Positions 18,272 through 28,434 of a stretch of DNA of 64,000 nt are shown piece after piece; within the stretch, counting starts at the first letter, position 1, and each line of letters starts with the position of its first letter. The stretch is from Parvularcula sp. (GTDB lineage Bacteria > Pseudomonadota > Alphaproteobacteria > Caulobacterales > Parvularculaceae). The notes under the pieces were generated by a model. That model ran no database searches. It was not told where the DNA came from and worked only from the letters and a program-made list of their open reading frames with translations. The stretch spans positions 1 to 64,000 of the forward strand of contig PAIP01000075.1 in NCBI GenBank assembly GCA_002704915.1, read 5' to 3'. Position numbers and translations under genes: made by a program.

Positions 18272-19207
18272 TTAGCTGCGGCTATCGAGGAAAGCTTTCA
18301 TTGATCGCATTGCATATTCTGATTCCGGCAGGTCCGGCGCGAGAATTGGAAAAGAATGAAACATTCCTTTGTAGACCTCCAGGGCCGATTCTGCGTTGGC
18401 CGTCTTTAGCTTTTCATGAAGACGCCGGCTATCGGACAACAGGATTTCGCATGACCCGCATAAAATAAGACACGGCGGGTAAGCATGATCATAGTCGGCA
18501 AAGAGGGGCGAGGCGTCGGGGCTGTCGAGCCGGTTGCCCGCATAAGCTTGTGCACAGACACGCAAGCCGGGTTCGTATTGCAGAATGGGATCGTGCTCAG
18601 CCATCGCCGTTCGGCTTTCGCCGCGATTAGCGAGATCAGTCCAGGGTGAAATCAGGATCAGCGAGCGCGGCTGGAAGTCTTGTCCGCCCAAGTCATTAAC
18701 GGCGCTCAGGGCGAGACCGCCGCCGGCCGATTCCCCGATCAGGCTGGCGCCGGAAAATCGTTGCAACACGTCTTTCATCGCCGCCGCGGTTAAGCGGACC
18801 GTTAAGTGACACGCCGAAAAAGGCGCGAGCGGGTAGTCCAGAGAGACCAGCGGCCGTCCAATCGCAGCGGCAAGAGGAATGGAGGCGAACAGGCTGGAGC
18901 GGGCCGAATAGCAGGTATAGCCGCCGCCATGCAGATATATCGCGGGTGTGGCGGTCTGATTTACTGTTTCGGGCGCAATGACCAAAGCGCGCAAAGGGCC
19001 GGCGCCTATTTCGGTGATCCGGGCGTTATGATATTGCCGTGCTTTTTCGCACGCCGGGCGCATTCGTTCCTCGACCATGTCCTGCACGGCGCGCCATTCG
19101 TCTGCAGAACCGTTCAGCGGAAGCTGCGATCTGTCTTCGAAGGGCGGCAGGGCGTCAAGGAAAGCCTGCGCTTGTTTCGAGATCGAATTATCTTGTGGCC
19201 GGTCCAT
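18272..19207 (-). CDS. Alpha/beta hydrolase, HSL-like esterase family
   Basis: 'IYLHGGGYTCYSARSS', 'GESAGGGLALSAV'. Confidence 0.85.
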   Translation of the reverse strand: MDRPQDNSISKQAQAFLDALPPFEDRSQLPLNGSADEWRAVQDMVEERMRPACEKARQYHNARITEIGAGPLRALVIAPETVNQTATPAIYLHGGGYTCYSARSSLFASIPLAAAIGRPLVSLDYPLAPFSACHLTVRLTAAAMKDVLQRFSGASLIGESAGGGLALSAVNDLGGQDFQPRSLILISPWTDLANRGESRTAMAEHDPILQYEPGLRVCAQAYAGNRLDSPDASPLFADYDHAYPPCLILCGSCEILLSDSRRLHEKLKTANAESALEVYKGMFHSFPILAPDLPESEYAMRSMKAFLDSRS

Positions 19208-19224
19208 TTAAAAACACGCCAACT

Positions 19225-20724
19225 TCATAACGATCCGATCGTTCTCAGCGCGCCATAAGCCGATTTGTAACGCTCGAAATAAGGGTGGTAGGCTTCATGA
19301 GCGGATGGGTTTGGTTCGATGGTGGATTTAAAACGCACCATGTTTTCAGCAGCCTCATCCAGTCCGTCATAGTGGCCGGCGCCGATGGCCCCGAACATGG
19401 CGCTGCCGAGCGCAGGGGCGCACGCCGCCGCGGCGAGCTTGACCGGGCTTCCGATGATGTCGGCGTGAATTTGCGTCCATACCGGCGAGCGCGTGACCCC
19501 GCCGCAGGCTACGACGTTTTCAATGGGCACGCCGTTATCCGACATTGTTTCGATGATAAGGCGAGCGCCATAGGCGATGCTTTCGAGCAACGCCCTGAAG
19601 AGGTGTCCGCGCGTGTGCGTTAAGGAAAGACCTGTGAAAGCGCCCCGGGACGCGGCGTCTGTGTAGGGAGTGCGGTTTCCCTGAAAATGATCCTGCGCTG
19701 TCACGCCGTCACAGCCGGGCGGCGCAGAGAGCGCCTCTTCGTCCAGCTCGTGATAGGACGCGTCAGGCGCGAGGGTGCGGCGGAACCAGTTGATGACCGA
19801 GCCGGTGGAGGTCTGACCGCCTTCGACAACGCTCGAACCGCGGCGCAGGACGTCTGAATAAGCGCCCCACATGCCCTTTGCATATAGGGGCTTGTCGGTG
19901 ACGCCGAGATGCAAGTGCGATGAGCCCGTCACCAGCGCCAGATCGCCCGGCCGGATGACGCCCATGCCGGCCATGGCGATGAAAGCGTCGGCGCCGCCCT
20001 GCACAACGGGAATGCTGGTGTTGAGGTGCAGGGCCTGTGCCGCAGTCTGCGTCAGGGGACCGACAATCTCGCCCGGCGCCAGCACGGTCTGAGGCCATTT
20101 TTGCGCCAGTTCGCTCGCGCCAAGTTTTTCGAGAAGCGAGACCGGCGCTCCCTCGGCGTGATGATGAAAATGCCAGCGCACGCCCGTATTGTTTGCGCTC
20201 GCGGTCATGATTCCGGTCAGGCGGTAATTCAGATAGTCCTGATATTCACAGACTGTCTCGGCGGCGTCATAGAGCGCCGGCTGGTTTTCTTTTACCCAGA
20301 GGCTCTTGGGAATCATCCACTCAGCGGAAACGGGCCCGTGACCGCCATTGTTGATCTTCAGCGCATCGTCTCCGGTATCGAGAACCTGCGTCGCCTGCTG
20401 GCCGGCGCGCACATCCATCCACAACAAGGACGGACGCAATGGCCGCTTCTTGGCGTCAAGAAAGCAGACAGTGCAGCATGTCGTGTCGAGCGTGATGGCG
20501 GCGATATCGCCGGCGGCTGCATCGGCTTTCTTCATTGCTTCGGGAAGGGCGGTGCACAAAGCGCGCCACCAATCCTCCGGGTTTTGTTCCGCCTGGCCGG
20601 AAGCGGGAAAGACCGTTTCATAGGCCGCGCTGGCGGAAGCGAGCTCTTCGCCTGAAAGCGTGTAGACGCCGACGCGCAGACTTTCCGTTCCGCCATCGAC
20701 CCCGATCAGCAGCGGCTGGCTCAT
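19225..20724 (-). CDS. FGGY-family carbohydrate kinase
   Basis: 'IGVDGGTESLRVGVYT', 'ITLDTTCCTVCFLD', 'VACGGVTRSPVWTQIHADI'. Confidence 0.9.
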   Translation of the reverse strand: MSQPLLIGVDGGTESLRVGVYTLSGEELASASAAYETVFPASGQAEQNPEDWWRALCTALPEAMKKADAAAGDIAAITLDTTCCTVCFLDAKKRPLRPSLLWMDVRAGQQATQVLDTGDDALKINNGGHGPVSAEWMIPKSLWVKENQPALYDAAETVCEYQDYLNYRLTGIMTASANNTGVRWHFHHHAEGAPVSLLEKLGASELAQKWPQTVLAPGEIVGPLTQTAAQALHLNTSIPVVQGGADAFIAMAGMGVIRPGDLALVTGSSHLHLGVTDKPLYAKGMWGAYSDVLRRGSSVVEGGQTSTGSVINWFRRTLAPDASYHELDEEALSAPPGCDGVTAQDHFQGNRTPYTDAASRGAFTGLSLTHTRGHLFRALLESIAYGARLIIETMSDNGVPIENVVACGGVTRSPVWTQIHADIIGSPVKLAAAACAPALGSAMFGAIGAGHYDGLDEAAENMVRFKSTIEPNPSAHEAYHPYFERYKSAYGALRTIGSL

Positions 20725-22250
20725 GATGCGGCTCTTTGCTCGCAGATATGGCGGACGCGAAAGCCCATGGCTTTCGAAAGCGCCGCCATTTCATGAAATA
20801 TGTCGCCATAGGCGACGGCGACGTGATTGCTCATATAGTGCGCCATGAGCGTGTCGCGGGACATCTGCAGGTCGGCGGCCATAAACGGCCATTGCGGCGT
20901 CGTGCTGTTCCACCACAGATCGCGCAACGCCGGTTCGAGCTGGACGATCTCGCCGCGACCGATATCCATCCACAATTCGCCGTTGGAAAAATGTGCGCGC
21001 GCCCAGGTGATTTCGCCGGACAGGCTCTCGCCGGCGAATGTGCCGCCGGCTACTGGAAAGTAAGCCGAGGGCTGACGGTAGGAATGCACGCCCGTTAGCG
21101 AGTCCGGGTTGTGGTTGAAGGCGTAGGCGCCGCTGGAGCCGGAATTCAGAAGAAGCCAGATAAACCGCCCGTCGACCTCATCGCCCCAGCGTATGTCGTG
21201 AAAGAATACCGCCTGATGGAGGCCTTTCGCCTTTAAAAGGCGTTTCATCATCTCCATCGGAACCAGGTTTCCTTGGTCGGCCTCTGTTGCGTCGGCGATC
21301 GTGTCTCCATTCGATTCCGGACGGCAGACCGAGTTGAGCAGCCCTTCGGCGAAGTCAGAAGGCGGGCGTGAATTGATCAGGCCCAATTGATATTGCCAGC
21401 CCACGCAATCGGCCTTGAATTCGTCGACAAGATCCAGAACGACGAGGTAATCGCGCAATTGTTCGCGCGTCGCGTCGACGGTGAAATCTTCCGCGCCTTC
21501 CTGTTCATAATAAAACATGACGCCTTTTTCCGTGACAAAGGCGAGGGCGTCATTAATCCGGCTTTCCGAAATGAACTTTCCGCGCTCGATGATCCAGGCC
21601 TGGTCTACTTTATGTTCTGAAAAGCCGATCTTGCTGAGCAGGCGGGGCCCGAAATAGCCGTTGGTCATTCCCATCGACGTATCGCCGAGCATCAGCGCCA
21701 GCGGGCGGCGATCGGCCATGGAGGCGGCCACGGCGTCGGCAATCGCCTGCGCTGGGGCGGGGGCGGCGGGCGTTTCTGAAATCGCGGTTTCGTCATAAGC
21801 GATGGCGCCATTCTCGACCCATTCTTCAAGGCGCGCCATGTAATCGTCGTCTTTGCGCCAGTCTTCTGCATCGGTCCAGATGCGGCTTGCTTTGCGGTCC
21901 ACCATTTCAAGACATGCGCCGGTGTTTAACAGGCCTACAAGACCCGGCCATGTGCCGGAGAAATTGCTTGCAAGCAGCAAAGGGGAGTCTTTTCCGACAA
22001 CCCCGTCGACCGTGTGCGGGCCGTAGACCCAATGAGCGTAAACGCCGATCATGGGCTCATCGATTGGGCTGAGTTTGGCGATCGACTCGTTCGGCTTGGT
22101 AATCATGCCGTCAACGCGCTTGTGGCGTTTGCCAAGACGGTCCAGGCTTTGTTCAAGCTGGCGCGTCGCCTGTTCGACTTGTCTCGTGGCGAGCGCGTTT
22201 GGCGTCGGGCGATAATCGCCCGGCCAGAAAATGTGAATTGTTTCCGCCAT
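20721..22250 (-). CDS. L-fucose/arabinose isomerase-like protein
   Basis: 509 aa; overall composition and 'VDGVVGKDSPLLLASNFSGTWPGLVGLLN'; 4-bp overlap with kinase gene. Confidence 0.7.
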   Translation of the reverse strand: MAETIHIFWPGDYRPTPNALATRQVEQATRQLEQSLDRLGKRHKRVDGMITKPNESIAKLSPIDEPMIGVYAHWVYGPHTVDGVVGKDSPLLLASNFSGTWPGLVGLLNTGACLEMVDRKASRIWTDAEDWRKDDDYMARLEEWVENGAIAYDETAISETPAAPAPAQAIADAVAASMADRRPLALMLGDTSMGMTNGYFGPRLLSKIGFSEHKVDQAWIIERGKFISESRINDALAFVTEKGVMFYYEQEGAEDFTVDATREQLRDYLVVLDLVDEFKADCVGWQYQLGLINSRPPSDFAEGLLNSVCRPESNGDTIADATEADQGNLVPMEMMKRLLKAKGLHQAVFFHDIRWGDEVDGRFIWLLLNSGSSGAYAFNHNPDSLTGVHSYRQPSAYFPVAGGTFAGESLSGEITWARAHFSNGELWMDIGRGEIVQLEPALRDLWWNSTTPQWPFMAADLQMSRDTLMAHYMSNHVAVAYGDIFHEMAALSKAMGFRVRHICEQRAAS

Positions 22251-22276
22251 GGGGTTCCCTCAAATTTTGCTTGTTG

Positions 22277-23347
22277 TCATTTCTCCAAACGCTCGATGTC
22301 GGCCAGCCGGATTTCAGCGGACGGACAGGGCGGCAAGGGTTGCGACGGCGCGGCTTCATACCAGAACGCCGCAGCCGACCAGTCGTCGGATCTCTCGAAT
22401 AATTCGGCCTTGTATTCATCGATTGTGCGCGCCGCGCCGGTCGGCCGGTGGCCGATCTGTTGAATCGTCACGCGCATCGATTCCTCACAGGTGATCGGAT
22501 CGGCCAGATGCCAGCGATAGGCGGAAACGACGCCTGTATCCGCATCGTCGTATTTTTCTTTGTAGTTGCAGCCATGGTGGAGAAAGGCGTCATCTTGAAC
22601 GCCCCAGGCCTGGCCGATATAATCTTCAGCGCCTGTTCCGGCGATCGTCGGGAAGCGCTTGTCTCCGTCGATATAAGCTTTCATTTCGCCTTCGCCCCAC
22701 CAGAGCGGGTCTTTTGGCCTGACGCCAAGCACCGCGCCGAGAAAGCGGATGCGCCCCTGGCGCTCGCTCATGATCTCGAAATCCTCCCGAAGCGTCGTCT
22801 CACATTCGCGCCGGAAGGATGCGTGAAGACGCCCCACATCGTCCTGATGCTGATCGTCAAGCGTGTAATTGATCTGGTAGAAAAGCGGCAGGCGCGAGCC
22901 CGATTGATTGACGAATTCGATTCTGGCGCGCTTGGTGAAGGGCATGGGCGCCCAGAAATTCATCGCCTTGGTGGAGCCGACCGAGTGAAAGACGCTCTGG
23001 AACGCCCGCGTCTTTCCATGCGCAAAGCCGAAAAATTCGCAGAGCGGCACCTCAACGCTCGGGTGCTCTTGTTCTTCCCAATAAATTCGGATTAGCGAGC
23101 CGCGAAGATAATGGGGCTTGTCATGCGTCGTCAGCCAAATATGGCGGATCGTCCCGTTTCCGGCGATATCGGCGAGCGGCATTGTTTCCCCGTCATGGAC
23201 ATGACGTACGGCGGAGCCTTTTCTGCCTTCCCCTAACGGGCTGGACGCCGTGGCGCCGGCGCCAGGCGCGCCATCGGGATTTTCAAACGAGATGCAACGC
23301 GTGACGCGCCCTTTGGGCCATGTGAACGGCGATGAATCAAAAATCAT
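22277..23347 (-). CDS. DUF2961 (GH172-type) protein
   Basis: 'GNGTIRHIWLTTHDKPHYLRGSLIRIYWEEQEHPSVEVPLCEFFGFAHG', 'LFYQINYTLDDQ', 'GTGAEDYIGQAWG'. Confidence 0.85.
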   Translation of the reverse strand: MIFDSSPFTWPKGRVTRCISFENPDGAPGAGATASSPLGEGRKGSAVRHVHDGETMPLADIAGNGTIRHIWLTTHDKPHYLRGSLIRIYWEEQEHPSVEVPLCEFFGFAHGKTRAFQSVFHSVGSTKAMNFWAPMPFTKRARIEFVNQSGSRLPLFYQINYTLDDQHQDDVGRLHASFRRECETTLREDFEIMSERQGRIRFLGAVLGVRPKDPLWWGEGEMKAYIDGDKRFPTIAGTGAEDYIGQAWGVQDDAFLHHGCNYKEKYDDADTGVVSAYRWHLADPITCEESMRVTIQQIGHRPTGAARTIDEYKAELFERSDDWSAAAFWYEAAPSQPLPPCPSAEIRLADIERLEK

Positions 23348-23361
23348 GATATGCTGTTTTC

Positions 23362-25647
23362 CTAAAGCCTGTAGTTGCGTTGGACTTCGGCGTGATCACC
23401 GAATTGAAGCGGAGCTGCGTTGTTCGGGCGCTTGTCGATAATGGCCTGTCCCGTCTCATCGTCCGGGAGCGCCGACACCTCGAACAGGGTTAGATCGGCA
23501 GGCTCGCCGGGAACGAGATGAAGCTCGAAAGACAAAGAGCGTGCGCCGAAGCCATTGAAGAAGGACTGGTTAAGCTTGCCGGAGAGGAACTTTTCCTCAT
23601 CGATGAGCACTTTGCCGTTGACCAGAAATTGCTTCGCCTTCGTTTCGGGAGAGAAGGTTACCCCGAAAAAGGGACCGGCGCGACCAGCCGCCAGCCGCCC
23701 TTTAACAATACGAACGCCATTGGAAACGTCATCAGAAGCGATGGTCAGACTTGGTGCGGCAAGGTCATGGTTGTGCGCGGGCAGGAAGCGCGCTTTCGAG
23801 TCTCGGCCGCCAAATCTCTTGAAGGCTGCGGGGGCTTCCGGAAAGCCCGCCGCGGCGATGAAATCCTCGTCTGACGGTCCAAACGTGAAAAGCCGCCAGC
23901 GTGCCTGGGTCGCCCCGTCACTATCCGTTCCTTGCATATAGGCGAGGTTCGTCGAACGCGGGCGGTTTTCAGTGTAAGCTTGGCTGAACATCGCGACCGT
24001 GGCGGCGATCGCCATGACAATAGCAATGAACGCGCCCGTAATGAGGGTGGCGCTCTTTGGCGCGGCGTCCCGAGGCTCGCTGCGCCGTGTCGCGAGCAGA
24101 GGGGCGGAGGCGAGGGCGGTAAGCGCCAGCATGGGCGTTTTCAGGTAACTGACCTGAAAGTTGAATACGACGTCGAAGAACAAGAAGTGATAGACCGCCA
24201 TGTAAGCGGCAACGAGCAGGCCGAGCATGGCTGCGAGAATGGGCGGTTTTCCGCGTCTCAGGAATGTTTCGGCAAAGCCGGCAATGGCGAAAACCAAGGC
24301 AGGCGCCAGGGCGAGATAGGCGCCTCCCGGTAGAAGGATGGAGAGCGCAAGCGCAAAAAGCGCCATGAGCAACCAGTTTGCAAACAGGGATGCGGCGATG
24401 CCGGCGCGAACGCTGAGCGTTGTGCCGGAAATAAAAGCAACGAGGACGGCGCCGGCGAGAAGCGCAATGCGCCCCGGCCATGGGTGGGGATGGTCAAGAG
24501 GATGGATGCCGGGCCAAACGCCGAGGGGAAAGGATAACGCCCAGCCAATAAAAACCAGCCCTGCGATCAGGGAGAGCGCGCCTGTAAAACCGAAAGCGAG
24601 AGGGCCGGCGCCAAAGGCGTTGGTTCTGGCGCCGATGCCGAAAAGCAAGAGAATGGCGGCGAGGGCGGCGGGCAGGTTGAGCGCAGCCGGCCAATGCAGC
24701 AGCGTGAGGCCGAAAAGGTCGACGAACGTGCTGTCGCCTTTAGCCTCCAAGGATGACAAATCCAGCGAGCCCGTCTGGCGCAGAACGCTCAACATATTGT
24801 CGCCATGATGGGCAAGGCTGTTCAGGCTCAGATTTTCAGCGCTGTCGCGGGAAGAATGATAGAGGGCGACGCCTCTGGAAAAAGCGAAGTTCAGTCCCGC
24901 CGCGCCCGCTTGCTTGTAGATCGTCAGATCGGTGTTGTTCGGCATCTTTCGATAAATGTCATACATCAGCGAATTGGCGACCGGCCGACTGGAGGCTTTG
25001 GCGTAGATATTGATAAGCTGACGGTTGTTCCGGCTTGTTTCGAACATTGCGCTCGGACCGGCGACGCCGCGCCCTTCAAAATTCAGGACTAGTTTGACGC
25101 GCGCCATCTCGGGGCTGTGTTCGGCGAACGCCATCGCACCGCGCAGTCCCGTCTCCTCGCCGTCAGCTAAGAGGAAGATGACATCGTTTTCAAAGCTTTC
25201 ATTCGCGACGAGCCGGGCGGTTTCGAGCATGGCGGCCACGGCGGCGAGATCGTCGCCGGCGCCCGGCGCGACCGGGGCGCTGTCATAGTGAGCCGTGATG
25301 AGAATCGCGTCGTCGCCGGCGCCGGTTCCCTTTTTGACGGCGAAGACATTCTCTAATGCGGTGCAACCGGCGTGCATTGAAGTGCAAAAATCTTCTTTTT
25401 GCAGAACCGGTTCATAATCGTTTTTTTCGAGCGCCTGTTCGATTCGCTTGCGTATGCGCCTGTTTTCTTCCGAGCCAGCCGGATGAGGACGGCCTTCGGG
25501 ATTGAGCGTTTCAAGCATGGAAAAAGCGCGTTCCACGTTGAAGCCGTTGTCCGGCGGTGTCGGGCCATCGTCCAGAACACGCAGTCCTGCGAACATGAAG
25601 GCGAAAATCGCGATATTTGCGACAAACCAGAGCCAATTGGATTTCAT
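23362..25647 (-). CDS. M28-family metallopeptidase with multi-pass membrane region
   Basis: 'ILITAHYDSAPVAPGAGDDLAAVAAMLE', 'IFLLADGEETGLRGA'; start set inside ORF 23362-26085 because the 5' extension is antisense-like over dctQ. Confidence 0.85.
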   Translation of the reverse strand: MKSNWLWFVANIAIFAFMFAGLRVLDDGPTPPDNGFNVERAFSMLETLNPEGRPHPAGSEENRRIRKRIEQALEKNDYEPVLQKEDFCTSMHAGCTALENVFAVKKGTGAGDDAILITAHYDSAPVAPGAGDDLAAVAAMLETARLVANESFENDVIFLLADGEETGLRGAMAFAEHSPEMARVKLVLNFEGRGVAGPSAMFETSRNNRQLINIYAKASSRPVANSLMYDIYRKMPNNTDLTIYKQAGAAGLNFAFSRGVALYHSSRDSAENLSLNSLAHHGDNMLSVLRQTGSLDLSSLEAKGDSTFVDLFGLTLLHWPAALNLPAALAAILLLFGIGARTNAFGAGPLAFGFTGALSLIAGLVFIGWALSFPLGVWPGIHPLDHPHPWPGRIALLAGAVLVAFISGTTLSVRAGIAASLFANWLLMALFALALSILLPGGAYLALAPALVFAIAGFAETFLRRGKPPILAAMLGLLVAAYMAVYHFLFFDVVFNFQVSYLKTPMLALTALASAPLLATRRSEPRDAAPKSATLITGAFIAIVMAIAATVAMFSQAYTENRPRSTNLAYMQGTDSDGATQARWRLFTFGPSDEDFIAAAGFPEAPAAFKRFGGRDSKARFLPAHNHDLAAPSLTIASDDVSNGVRIVKGRLAAGRAGPFFGVTFSPETKAKQFLVNGKVLIDEEKFLSGKLNQSFFNGFGARSLSFELHLVPGEPADLTLFEVSALPDDETGQAIIDKRPNNAAPLQFGDHAEVQRNYRL

Positions 25648-25658
25648 GATGTCCTCTT

Positions 25659-26153
25659 TCAATCGGCGGCTTTGGCAAACAGTAAGGTCATTAGCCGCAC
25701 GAACGCGTGATAGAGTATGACGCCCATGGACAAGGGGATGATTGCGACGACAATTTGCGTCGGCGCCTGAAGAGTTTCGGTAAACATGGTCCGGTGCAAC
25801 GCCATGAAGGCGGGCGACGCTGCGAGAACAGCGGTGCAAAACGTGATAACGGCCCCGACCTCGATGAATTGCGCGCTGCGGCGCATCCATGCGCGTTTGA
25901 TCGATGCGGCGTTGAACAGAACTGGGTCGGCTCGCCGGTAATAGGCGACCGTTGCTCCGGAAAATCCCGACCAGATCATGGCATGACGCGCGAGCTCTTC
26001 GGTCCAGGCCAGCGGCTCGGAAAAGATGTAGCGCGCCAGGATCTGGATAAGAATGCTGATTGTCATCAGCACGAGCCCCGAGCACGCGATGATAAGCGCA
26101 ATGCGCTCAAGACTTTTGGAAACTAAGGCGAGAATGGCGACAAACCGCGTCAC
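25659..26153 (-). CDS. TRAP transporter small permease (DctQ-like)
   Basis: 4-TM small protein, 'FSEPLAWTEELARHAMIWSGFSGA'. Confidence 0.85.
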   Translation of the reverse strand: MTRFVAILALVSKSLERIALIIACSGLVLMTISILIQILARYIFSEPLAWTEELARHAMIWSGFSGATVAYYRRADPVLFNAASIKRAWMRRSAQFIEVGAVITFCTAVLAASPAFMALHRTMFTETLQAPTQIVVAIIPLSMGVILYHAFVRLMTLLFAKAAD

Positions 26154-27148
26154 TTCGGCGCCTCCTGCGTGTCTTCAATCCATTGTCTGAACTGCGCGCT
26201 GGCTTCCTTTGTCTCCCAGCGCCCCTGTGGAATAGCCTCGCTGGCCTCAAGCCATTCCCGCCTTTGTGAATCGGTGAGGGTTATCCATTCGATGCCGGCC
26301 TGTTTCAGCTTTTTCCGGTCGCGCGCCTGAACATTCCTCGTCCATTGGCGATTTGCGGTGCGACCGGCTTCAACAGCTTTTTCGAAGGCTTGCCGGTGAG
26401 ACGCGGACAAGGTCTCCAGCCAGCGCTCGGAGGCGATGATCATGCGGCTGGCGGGGCCCATGCGCAGGTCTGTGAAATAGTCCAGAACGGCGCCGTGGCC
26501 GAATAACGGCGCGATGTTAGGCGGGTTGAGATAGGCGTCCACCATGCCCGTTTGCAGCGCCTGAGCCACTTCTTCCCACGCCACCTGGACGCCGCGAACT
26601 TTCCATGCATTCAACAGATCCAGGTCTGCTGAGCTGAGCACCCGCAAACGAAGCTTTCGAAGATCGTCCATGGTGCGCACAGGCAGGCCGCGCGTAAAGA
26701 GACCGACCATTGAGCCTGTGTAAGCGAAATCGACTAGGCGAAAGCCGTAAGCCGAAAAATCTTCAGATATCTGCTCGATATAAGGCGTATTCGTGAGCAG
26801 GCGATCCATGTGGCTGTAGGTGTCGATGAGAAAAGGGTGCGCGCCGGCTGCTGAAAGGGGTGACCATCGGTTAATTTCGTCGCCGCCTGTGGCGTTGACT
26901 TCCAGAAGCCCCATGCGCAACTGCATGACACGTTCACGTTCGCCCCCGATGGAGCTGTTGGCGAACGCTTCAGTCCGGAGGCCGACGCCATTCAGCACTT
27001 TCATGAAGGCTTCCGCCCAGACATAGACGCCGTTATGGGCCGGATCGGCGGGCGTGCTCATGCCGAATTTCACGGTGTTGCGGGGATCGGCGCAGCCTGC
27101 CGTCAACAGGCTTGCCCCAACGCCTGAAAGAAATGCGCGCCGTCTCAT
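26150..27148 (-). CDS. TRAP transporter substrate-binding protein (DctP-like)
   Basis: Signal/lipobox 'MRRRAFLSGVGASLLTAGCADP'; 'LPVRTMDDLRKLRLRVLSS', 'QTGMVDAYLNPP'. Confidence 0.85.
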   Translation of the reverse strand: MRRRAFLSGVGASLLTAGCADPRNTVKFGMSTPADPAHNGVYVWAEAFMKVLNGVGLRTEAFANSSIGGERERVMQLRMGLLEVNATGGDEINRWSPLSAAGAHPFLIDTYSHMDRLLTNTPYIEQISEDFSAYGFRLVDFAYTGSMVGLFTRGLPVRTMDDLRKLRLRVLSSADLDLLNAWKVRGVQVAWEEVAQALQTGMVDAYLNPPNIAPLFGHGAVLDYFTDLRMGPASRMIIASERWLETLSASHRQAFEKAVEAGRTANRQWTRNVQARDRKKLKQAGIEWITLTDSQRREWLEASEAIPQGRWETKEASAQFRQWIEDTQEAPK

Positions 27149-28428
27149 ATCAATCCCAGCGCTCTTGGCAGTGCTAAGGACAGTTCCGGAAAAACGGCGA
27201 TCAGCAAAAGCACGAGAAATTCTGCGATGACAAAGGGAAGAATGCGGCGGCACAGTCCCCAATAGCCTTCGCCGGTGATGGTCGAGACCATCATGATGGC
27301 GCCGCCCAGCGGCGGCGTGATCAAACCGATTGCAAGGTTAAGGCAGATCAGAACGCCAAGAGCGACGGGATGCGAGCCTTGGGCTACGGCGATTGGCACC
27401 AGCAAAGGAGCGATCACGGTCAAACCGAGCAGAAAGTCGAATCCCATCCCCAGAATGAGAAAAGTCAGCATGATCAGAAGAACGAAAGCAAAGCCGGTCA
27501 GGTTAACCGCCTGGACGAACGCGGCGATTGCGTCCGGAATTTGATGCAGGACGATTAAATAGCTGAGCAAAGACGCCGCAGCGATGATCACGAAGATCGA
27601 CCCGGTCAGAAGGGCCGTTCTTTCTATTCCTTCATAGACCGACCGCCAGTTCAGTTCCCCCAATCCGAAGCCAATCACGCTCGCCGCGACACAGGCGAGC
27701 GCGCCAGCCTCAATCGGGGTCGTCACGCCGAACACGATGCCGCCCAAGATAATCACCGGCAAAAGCAGCGCCGGCAGCGCGCGTTTCAAGGTTGGAAAAA
27801 GAGGCGGCGTGTCCTCCGCCGCGCCCCCCGGATGCTTTTCGCGGGCGGCGATGATCGCATTGGCGATGAAAAGGGACGCCGCCAGCAACAGGCCGGGCAC
27901 CACGCCGGCGGCGAAGAGGGCCGCGACGTCCGTAGACAGGATCGCGCCGTAGAGGATCATGATGATGGAGGGCGGAATGATGGGCCCGATGACCGAGGAG
28001 GCCGCCGTTATGGCGCCGGCGTATTGCCGGTCATATCCCCGCCGCTCCATCTGCGGCACGAAAGTATTGGACAGTGCGGCCGCGTCTGCGGCCGCCGAGC
28101 CGCTGATGCCGGCGAAAAAAACGGATGTCAGAATATTGACGTGGCCCAGTCCGCCGCGAACGCGCCCCAGCAACAGCAGAGAAAAATCAATCAGCGCTCG
28201 CGTCACGCCGGACCGGTTCATGAGTTCGCCGGCGAGAATGAAAAGCGGCATGGCCATGATCGCGAATACATCGATCTGGGAAAAAATCCGCTGCGGCGCG
28301 ATCGCCAGAAATTCTCCGGAGCCTGAAATGAGATAGGCGGCGACTGCGCTGGCGCCAAGCGCATAGGAAAGGCCGACGCCCGCAGCGGCGAAAGCGAAGA
28401 TCAAGCCGATTATGACGATCGCTTTCAT
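27145..28428 (-). CDS. TRAP transporter large permease (DctM-like)
   Basis: 'AIMAMPLFILAGELMNRSGVTRALI', 'GISGSAAADAAAL', 'IPPSIIMILYG'. Confidence 0.95.
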   Translation of the reverse strand: MKAIVIIGLIFAFAAAGVGLSYALGASAVAAYLISGSGEFLAIAPQRIFSQIDVFAIMAMPLFILAGELMNRSGVTRALIDFSLLLLGRVRGGLGHVNILTSVFFAGISGSAAADAAALSNTFVPQMERRGYDRQYAGAITAASSVIGPIIPPSIIMILYGAILSTDVAALFAAGVVPGLLLAASLFIANAIIAAREKHPGGAAEDTPPLFPTLKRALPALLLPVIILGGIVFGVTTPIEAGALACVAASVIGFGLGELNWRSVYEGIERTALLTGSIFVIIAAASLLSYLIVLHQIPDAIAAFVQAVNLTGFAFVLLIMLTFLILGMGFDFLLGLTVIAPLLVPIAVAQGSHPVALGVLICLNLAIGLITPPLGGAIMMVSTITGEGYWGLCRRILPFVIAEFLVLLLIAVFPELSLALPRALGLI

Positions 28429-28434
28429 ATGCGC

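Noticed and set aside
17872-18275. 129-aa and 77-aa ORFs between the IS110 element and the hydrolase
   Set aside because: Two frames open over the same short stretch; no domain, no clear RBS.
25648-26085. N-terminal extension of the M28 peptidase ORF
   Set aside because: Overlaps dctQ in another frame and is His/Arg-rich; the natural start is ATG at 25645-25647 on the minus strand.
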